Assembly (NCBI RefSeq): GCF_003865095.1
Contig: NZ_BHYK01000005.1
Span: 62,001 to 126,000 of the forward strand
Source: Clostridium tagluense
GTDB taxonomy: Bacteria; Bacillota; Clostridia; Clostridiales; Clostridiaceae
Reading direction: 5' to 3'
DNA length: 64,000 bases
The position numbers and the translations under genes are program-made. Position 1 is the stretch's first letter, and each line of letters opens with the position of its first letter. Positions 58,546 to 64,000 of the stretch are shown here, one piece after another. The notes beneath the pieces were generated by a model. That model searched no databases. It worked only from the letters and a program-made list of their open reading frames with translations, and had not been told where the DNA came from.

Positions 58546-60861
58546 TTGGCTAGAAAAAAAACTAAATCTAAAGTTAGTAGTAGTGTAGGTTCTGATAGTG
58601 AAATTTTTGGAATTATTTTAATAACAATAGGCATATTAATTTTATTTAGTATCTTCTCTACTATGTTTTCAAGTTCTGATTCTATATCAGGTACTATAGG
58701 AGATTTTATTAACCACTTACTTTTTGCAATACTAGGGGTAGGTGCATACTTTTCGCCGTTTTTGATAATATTTATGGGTATATGCTCCATCCTTAAGAAA
58801 GGTAAGATAAACTTCAGTAAGAAGTTTTATGGAATAATACTTTTTATAATAAATACATTGCTATTTATACAAATGCTATCTTTTAATAAGTATTATGTTA
58901 AAGGTGAGTTTTGGCAGGGAATAAATAAAATATACAATTCAGAGCATGTGCCACATGGCGGGATTATTAGTTATTCAATTGATGTACCACTGCATACATT
59001 ATTTGGAACTGTGGGAACTTTTATAATTTTTATTGGTATTTATGTTATATGTTTAACTTTAATATTAGAAATATCTTGGCATGACATTTGTTTCGATCTA
59101 AAGGATAAATTTGTAACTGAAAAGACTAAAAAGACTAAGAAGACTAACGATAATAAGGAGTTATATATAGAAAATAGTGATAAGCAAGAAGAGTTGATAC
59201 TACCCAATGAAGAAAAAAATGATTTTATTAAAGGAAGTAACAATAAAATTAAAATATTTGATTTTATAAGATCAAGTGAAGTTGCGTCAGAAGTGGAAAT
59301 TGTAAATAAAGAAGAAACTGTTAGTGATATTAGACAAGGCGATGCAGGCGTATCTAAAGAAAAGCATATAGATAATTCTATTAAACAAGAAGTAGAACAA
59401 GAAATTCAATTAAATAGTGCACATTCAAAATCAAATTATAAATATGATTTTCCAACTGTGGATTTATTAAATGAAAATACTACTTCCAAAATGAATAAAA
59501 ATGATAAAAAAGAATTGCTTAGTAGTGCTACTAAGTTGCAAGAAACATTAAGTAGCTTTGGAGTTGAAGCAAAAGTTATTCAAGTTACAAAAGGACCTTC
59601 AGTGACAAGATTTGAACTTCAACCAAATGCTGGTGTTAAGGTCAGCAAAATTGTAAATTTAGCAGATGATATTGCATTGAATTTGGCTTCTTCTGGTGTA
59701 AGAATTGAAGCCCCTATACCTGGTAAGGCAGCTGTAGGTATTGAAGTGCCGAATAAAGAGTTAAGTGCAGTTTACCTAAGAGAGGTAATAGAGTCAAATG
59801 AATTTTCAGCTACAAATAAAAATTTATCTTTTAGTCTAGGAAAAGATATAGGAGGTAATTGTGTTGTTTCAGATTTGACGAAAATGCCTCATTTGCTAGT
59901 AGCAGGAGCTACGGGATCTGGAAAGAGTGTTTGTATAAATTCATTAATAATAAGTTTACTTTATAAATATTCTCCAGAGGAGGTTAAGCTTTTATTAATT
60001 GACCCTAAGGTAGTTGAATTAAATATTTATAATGGAATACCACATCTATTAATACCAGTTGTAACAGATCCCAAAAAATCTGCAGGCGCTTTAAATTGGG
60101 CTGTAAATGAAATGACAAGAAGGTACAAACTTTTCGCTGAAAACAATGTACGTAATATTGAAGGATATAATGAATTAGTTAATAAAGGTATTGAGGAAAA
60201 TAAATTACCTTGGATAGTAATTATAATTGATGAATTAGCAGACCTCATGACTGTTTGTGCCAATGACGTAGAAGAATACATTGGAAGACTGGCACAAATG
60301 GCAAGAGCGGCTGGTATGCATTTAGTAATTGCTACGCAAAGACCATCAGTAGATGTTATTACAGGGGTTATAAAGGCAAATATACCTTCAAGAATATCCT
60401 TTGCAGTTTCAAGTCAAATAGATTCAAGAACAATTTTAGATTCCGCTGGTGCAGAAAAATTGCTAGGTAAAGGCGATATGCTTTTTTACCCTGTAGGAGA
60501 GGCTAAACCATTTAGAATTCAAGGGGCTTTTGTATCAGAAGAAGAAGTTGAGCGAGTGGTTGATTTTATAAAAAGTCAGAACTCAGAATTAAACTATGAA
60601 AAAGAAATAATAGACCAAATAGAAGGTAGTTTAAGTAATAAAGATGAGGCTTGCGATATTGATGAGTTATTAAATGAAGCAATTAAAATAGTAGTTGAAA
60701 ATGATCAAGCTTCCACTTCCTTATTGCAACGTAAGCTAAAAATAGGGTATAATAGAGCAGCAAGAATTATAGAGCAAATGGAGGAACGTGGAATTATTTC
60801 AGGTAGAAATGGAAGTAAGCCTAGAGAAATATTATTAAGCCAAAGTGAATTAAAAGATTAA
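58546..60861 (+). CDS. ftsK: DNA translocase FtsK/SpoIIIE
   Basis: A septal ATPase that pumps chromosomal DNA across the division or sporulation septum. Four N-terminal membrane segments lie within about residues 20-185, followed by a charged linker (about 190-310). The motor has VAGATGSGKSVCINSLI (Walker A, about 460) and VIIIDELADLM (Walker B, about 560); the C-terminal winged-helix gamma domain includes LLQRKLKIGYNRAARIIEQME. The start is TTG behind GGAGGTGA. At 771 residues it is complete. Confidence 0.96.
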   Translation: MARKKTKSKVSSSVGSDSEIFGIILITIGILILFSIFSTMFSSSDSISGTIGDFINHLLFAILGVGAYFSPFLIIFMGICSILKKGKINFSKKFYGIILFIINTLLFIQMLSFNKYYVKGEFWQGINKIYNSEHVPHGGIISYSIDVPLHTLFGTVGTFIIFIGIYVICLTLILEISWHDICFDLKDKFVTEKTKKTKKTNDNKELYIENSDKQEELILPNEEKNDFIKGSNNKIKIFDFIRSSEVASEVEIVNKEETVSDIRQGDAGVSKEKHIDNSIKQEVEQEIQLNSAHSKSNYKYDFPTVDLLNENTTSKMNKNDKKELLSSATKLQETLSSFGVEAKVIQVTKGPSVTRFELQPNAGVKVSKIVNLADDIALNLASSGVRIEAPIPGKAAVGIEVPNKELSAVYLREVIESNEFSATNKNLSFSLGKDIGGNCVVSDLTKMPHLLVAGATGSGKSVCINSLIISLLYKYSPEEVKLLLIDPKVVELNIYNGIPHLLIPVVTDPKKSAGALNWAVNEMTRRYKLFAENNVRNIEGYNELVNKGIEENKLPWIVIIIDELADLMTVCANDVEEYIGRLAQMARAAGMHLVIATQRPSVDVITGVIKANIPSRISFAVSSQIDSRTILDSAGAEKLLGKGDMLFYPVGEAKPFRIQGAFVSEEEVERVVDFIKSQNSELNYEKEIIDQIEGSLSNKDEACDIDELLNEAIKIVVENDQASTSLLQRKLKIGYNRAARIIEQMEERGIISGRNGSKPREILLSQSELKD

Positions 60862-60906
60862 TAATATAAATTTATGTAAGAAAAACTGCAAATACCCTTG
60901 TTTAAT

Positions 60907-61017
60907 TTGTAAATCACATTTACAATAATTTATGTGTACAAATGTATAAGGTTAATAGTTAATAACTATTATGCACCTATAAAACCAGACAAGGAAGATA
61001 ACAGTTAAATGTTATCT
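60907..61017. repeat. Three successive perfect inverted repeats before rimO
   Basis: TTGTAAAT-CAC-ATTTACAA (60907-60925), TAATAGTT-AAT-AACTATTA (60953-60971) and AGATAACA-6 bases-TGTTATCT (60996-61017). None has a T tract. They lie in the 186-base gap between ftsK and rimO. Confidence 0.85.
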
Positions 61018-61047
61018 AAAAAGGTATATAAACAAGGAGGATGACCC

Positions 61048-62385
61048 GTGGAAAAATTAAAAGTTGGAGTTATAAATTTAGGTTGTGATAAAAATAGAAT
61101 TGATAGTGAGATTATAATAGGTAGTTTAAGTGAAAAATATGACATTACAAACGATCCTAAACTTGCAAATATAATTTTAGTAAATACTTGCGGATTTATA
61201 GAATCTTCAAAACAAGAATCAATAGACACTATTTTAGAAATGTCAAAATACAAAGACAAATACAAGTGTACGGTTTTAATTGCAACTGGGTGCCTTACTC
61301 AGCGTTATGGAGCAGAATTGCTTGAGCTTATGCCAGAACTTGATATAATGCTTGGTGTCAATGATTATAGTAAGTTACTGAGTAGTATAGAAGAGGTGCT
61401 TTCCAAAAATATTAAAGTACAACATTATACTTATAGTGATGAAAATATTAATGAAGGTCAAAGGGTATTAACTACAGGAACGTACACAGCTTATGTTAGA
61501 ATATCAGAGGGCTGTGATAATGCTTGTGCATATTGTGCAATACCAAATATTAGAGGTAAATATAGAAGCAGAAAGATGGAAAATATAGTACAAGAGGTTA
61601 AGGACTTAAGCCAGCATGGTTGCAAAGAAATTATTTTAGTTGCTCAAGATACTACTAGATATGGTATTGATTTGTACGGTGAGAAAACCTTGCATAAGCT
61701 GATAAGAAAAATTTCTGAAATAAGTGAAATTGAATGGATTAGAGTACTTTACTGTTATGCAGAAGAAATTACGGATGAAATTATAAGTGAAATATCAATA
61801 AACGATAAAGTATGCAAATATGTAGATATACCAATCCAACATATAAGTGATGATATTCTTAAATCCATGAGAAGAAAAGGAAGAAAGAATATTATAACAG
61901 AAAACATAAACAAGATGAGAAAAAACATTGCTGGAGTAAACCTTAGAACTACACTTATTGTTGGATTCCCAGGTGAAACAGAGGAAAATTTTCAGGAGTT
62001 AAAACAGTTTATTAAAGAAACTAAATTTGACAAATTGGGAGTATTTAAGTATTCAATGGAAGATGGTACTGCCGCAGCAGAAATGGAAAATCAAATTTCT
62101 GAAGATATAAAAGTAAAACGTGAAGAAGAACTGATGTTAATACAACAAAGTATATCCAAAGAACTAAATAGTAAAAAGATAGGAAAAACATACAAGGTTT
62201 TAGTAGAAGGGGTTAATGATAAAACATATTTTGGCAGGGGTTATGAAATGGCACCGGAGGTTGATGGAAATATTTTCTTTGAATCTGATGTGGTGTATAA
62301 TAAGGGAGAATTTGTTAATGTCAAAGTTACTAAAGCTTTAGAATACGATTTAATAGGAGTTGTGTGCTATGAATCTTGCGAATAA
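61048..62385 (+). CDS. rimO: Ribosomal protein S12 methylthiotransferase RimO
   Basis: RimO methylthiolates an aspartate of S12 using two [4Fe-4S] clusters. The first cluster uses Cys in [23 protein letters not shown] and ATGCLTQRY; the radical SAM CxxxCxxC is in [20 protein letters not shown] (about residue 150). A C-terminal TRAM domain (about 375-440) is present. The start is GTG at 61048 with AAGGAGG upstream, giving 445 residues. The end overlaps pgsA by 17 bases. Confidence 0.96.
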   Translation: MEKLKVGVINLGCDKNRIDSEIIIGSLSEKYDITNDPKLANIILVNTCGFIESSKQESIDTILEMSKYKDKYKCTVLIATGCLTQRYGAELLELMPELDIMLGVNDYSKLLSSIEEVLSKNIKVQHYTYSDENINEGQRVLTTGTYTAYVRISEGCDNACAYCAIPNIRGKYRSRKMENIVQEVKDLSQHGCKEIILVAQDTTRYGIDLYGEKTLHKLIRKISEISEIEWIRVLYCYAEEITDEIISEISINDKVCKYVDIPIQHISDDILKSMRRKGRKNIITENINKMRKNIAGVNLRTTLIVGFPGETEENFQELKQFIKETKFDKLGVFKYSMEDGTAAAEMENQISEDIKVKREEELMLIQQSISKELNSKKIGKTYKVLVEGVNDKTYFGRGYEMAPEVDGNIFFESDVVYNKGEFVNVKVTKALEYDLIGVVCYESCE

Positions 62386-62914
62386 ACTTACAATGCTCCG
62401 AATTTTTCTAGTGCCTATATTTTTAATATTTATGGCAGTTCAAGACATACCTTATGGAAGAGAAGTTGCTACTATTATTTTCATAGTAGCTTCTCTTACA
62501 GACAAATTAGATGGATATATAGCTAGAAGCAGAAACCAAATAACTAATTTCGGTAAATTTATGGATCCTCTAGCTGATAAACTATTGGTAACTGCTGCAC
62601 TTGTTTCCTTAGTGGAACTTCAGATTGTAGCTAGTTGGGTAGCTATGATTATAATTGCTAGAGAATTTGCAGTTTCAGGTCTTCGAACAATAGCTGCCTC
62701 GGAGGGAAAAGTAATTGCAGCTAGCTGGTGGGGAAAAATAAAAACTGTTATTCAAATAGTTGCTATAATTACAGCATTATTAAACTTATCTTATGTACAT
62801 CCAATTTTAAATGTGCTAACTGATATATTTATGGCTGCTGCAGTAATTATTACAATAATATCAGGAGTTGACTATTTTGTTAAAAATAAAGACTCAATTA
62901 GAATTGATAAGTGA
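62369..62914 (+). CDS. pgsA: CDP-diacylglycerol-glycerol-3-phosphate 3-phosphatidyltransferase
   Basis: PgsA makes phosphatidylglycerol phosphate, using the CDP-diacylglycerol produced by CdsA. The CDP-alcohol phosphotransferase signature D-G-x2-A-R...G...D...D is seen as [20 protein letters not shown] (about 48) followed by MDPLADKLL. Four or five hydrophobic segments fit an inner-membrane enzyme. The frame opens at TTG 62360, but GGAG (62356-62359) suits the ATG at 62369 ([13 protein letters not shown]), giving 181 residues. rimO-pgsA-recA is a conserved order. Confidence 0.96.
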   Translation: MNLANKLTMLRIFLVPIFLIFMAVQDIPYGREVATIIFIVASLTDKLDGYIARSRNQITNFGKFMDPLADKLLVTAALVSLVELQIVASWVAMIIIAREFAVSGLRTIAASEGKVIAASWWGKIKTVIQIVAIITALLNLSYVHPILNVLTDIFMAAAVIITIISGVDYFVKNKDSIRIDK

Positions 62915-62951
62915 TTAATTTATTATAGTTTGTTAATAATACAAATAATGG

Positions 62952-63002
62952 AGTTCCTATTGTAATATTCCAAGTGAAGGAAAAACTAGGAACTTTTATT
63001 TT
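62952..63002 (+). terminator. Terminator after pgsA
   Basis: AGTTCCTA (62952-62959) pairs with TAGGAACT (62987-62994) around a loop holding a small TTCC/GGAA pair, and is followed by TTTATTTT. It ends just before the recA promoter. Confidence 0.65.
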
Positions 63003-63007
63003 GCATG

Positions 63008-63036
63008 TTGACCATGCAAAACAAATGGTGTATACT
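63008..63036 (+). promoter_or_regulatory. Sigma-A promoter of recA
   Basis: TTGACC (63008-63013) and TATACT (63031-63036) are 17 bases apart. A perfect 9-base inverted repeat (62999-63007 and 63013-63021) frames the -35 box. Confidence 0.85.
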
Positions 63037-63043
63037 TAACATA

Positions 63044-63055
63044 GAACAAATGTTC
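63044..63055. promoter_or_regulatory. LexA (SOS) box of recA
   Basis: GAAC-AAAT-GTTC (63044-63055) matches the Gram-positive LexA site GAAC(N4)GTTC exactly and sits at the predicted transcription start. LexA would block recA until DNA damage. Confidence 0.9.
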
Positions 63056-63091
63056 GTAATAAGAAGGATGGTGAACCCTAAGGGGAAATGT

Positions 63092-64000
63092 ATGAATAAT
63101 GAAAAATTAAAAGCACTAGAAGCAGCTATGGGTCAAATAGAGAAACAATTTGGTAAAGGTTCAATAATGAAACTGGGAGACCATAGTACGTTAAATTTAG
63201 ATGCTATTTCTACTGGTTGTTTAGGACTGGATATAGGGCTTGGTATAGGTGGTGTTCCTAGAGGAAGAATGATTGAAATTTTTGGACCAGAATCTTCAGG
63301 TAAAACTACAGTTGCACTACATATAGTGTCAGAAGCACAGAAAGAAGGCGGAACAGCTGCATTTATTGATGTAGAACATGCACTAGATCCTATTTATGCT
63401 AAATCACTAGGAATTAATATAGATGATTTAATAGTTTCTCAGCCAGATACTGGTGAGCAGGCTTTAGAGATTACAGAGGCCTTAGTTCGTTCAGGGGCTA
63501 TAGATGTTATTGTTGTGGATTCAGTAGCCGCATTGGTGCCTAAAGCCGAAATTGAAGGCGAAATGGGAGACTCTCATATAGGATTGCAAGCAAGACTTAT
63601 GTCACAAGCGCTAAGAAAACTTGCTGGATCTATAAATAAATCAAAATGTGTTCTTGTGTTTATAAACCAATTAAGAGAAAAAGTTGGAGTAATGTTTGGA
63701 AATCCAGAAGTAACTCCTGGCGGTAGAGCATTAAAATTTTATGCTTCTGTTAGAATAGATATCAGAAGAATAGATACAATTAAACAAGGTGATCAATTTA
63801 TGGGTAATAGAACAAGAATAAAAATAGTCAAAAATAAAGTTGCCCCTCCATTTAAACAAGCTGAATTTGATATTATGTACGGTGAAGGTATATCTCGCGA
63901 GGGAGATGTTTTAGATATAGGCGTTAAAGAAGAAATTGTACAAAAAAGTGGAGCATGGTTTGCCTATGGAGATATACGTCTTGGACAAGGAAGAGAAAAT
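63092..64000 (+). CDS. recA: Recombinase RecA, 3' end outside the window
   Basis: RecA forms filaments on single-stranded DNA, drives strand exchange and triggers LexA self-cleavage. Walker [13 protein letters not shown] is near residue 68; [22 protein letters not shown] (in two adjoining parts) covers the L2 loop. The frame is open to the last base, with 303 codons visible of the usual 345 or so. An ATG at 63088 stops after three codons, so the start is the ATG at 63092, with AGGGG at 63081-63085. Confidence 0.98.
   Translation, partial: MNNEKLKALEAAMGQIEKQFGKGSIMKLGDHSTLNLDAISTGCLGLDIGLGIGGVPRGRMIEIFGPESSGKTTVALHIVSEAQKEGGTAAFIDVEHALDPIYAKSLGINIDDLIVSQPDTGEQALEITEALVRSGAIDVIVVDSVAALVPKAEIEGEMGDSHIGLQARLMSQALRKLAGSINKSKCVLVFINQLREKVGVMFGNPEVTPGGRALKFYASVRIDIRRIDTIKQGDQFMGNRTRIKIVKNKVAPPFKQAEFDIMYGEGISREGDVLDIGVKEEIVQKSGAWFAYGDIRLGQGREN

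Overview
The window is an unbroken stretch of chromosomal core genes from a low-GC, spore-forming anaerobic Firmicute, most likely Clostridium sensu stricto. This rests on the strongly A/T-rich sequence, strong GGAGG-type ribosome binding sites, the spore genes spoVS and ylbJ, the Pta-AckA acetate pathway, CodY, PolC, the non-mevalonate isoprenoid genes, and a gene order typical of clostridia. Nearly all genes lie on the plus strand; only ylbJ, tmcAL and yraN are on the minus strand. I saw no rRNA, tRNA, CRISPR array, transposase, phage gene or integrated element.

Layout. 1-4005: the tail of a DAK-domain (YloV/FakA-like) gene, recG, rsmD, coaD and a coiled-coil protein. 3988-6508 (minus): ylbJ and tmcAL. 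6853-9093: pta-ackA. 9312-14105: yceD-rpmF, plsX-acpP-rnc, a radical SAM gene, spoVS and a 32-codon membrane peptide. 14123-20452: smc, ftsY, ylxM-ffh (chromosome organisation and SRP targeting). 20496-24850: rpsP-khpA, rimM-trmD, rplS, rbgA, rnhB (ribosome and tRNA maturation). 24904-30222: yraN (minus), the comM-like yifB, dprA, topA. 30460-36322: codY, rpsB-tsf, pyrH-frr, uppS-cdsA. 36649-44285: dxr-rseP-ispG-polC. 44507-51995: the nusA-infB operon (rimP, nusA, ylxR, ylxQ, infB, rbfA, nrnA, truB, ribF). 52134-58368: rpsO, pnp, an M16 peptidase, ylmC, an aspartokinase, tepA. 58546-64000: ftsK/spoIIIE, rimO, pgsA and the first 303 codons of recA, which runs off the end.

The genes work together in translation and RNA handling (ribosomal proteins, rRNA and tRNA modification, IF2, EF-Ts, RRF, PNPase), membrane lipid and isoprenoid synthesis (plsX, acpP, cdsA, pgsA, dxr, ispG, uppS), DNA replication and repair (polC, recG, recA, topA, smc, ftsK) and acetate-linked ATP formation.

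The coding content is ordinary, so the less expected material is between genes. The best candidate for something undescribed is a 50-nt element found twice, without gaps, in the 5' leaders of rnhB and dxr, with 41 of 50 positions identical and a compensatory change in a possible stem. Other notable sites are an attenuator-like leader with a possible leader peptide before yceD-rpmF, an L19-type leader behind a promoter whose spacer is a TA repeat, a tandem duplication in the rimP-nusA leader, three successive palindromes before rimO, a palindrome centred on the recA -35 box next to a clear LexA box, and a triple 9-mer between tmcAL and pta. All reading was by eye; no alignment, folding or database search was run.
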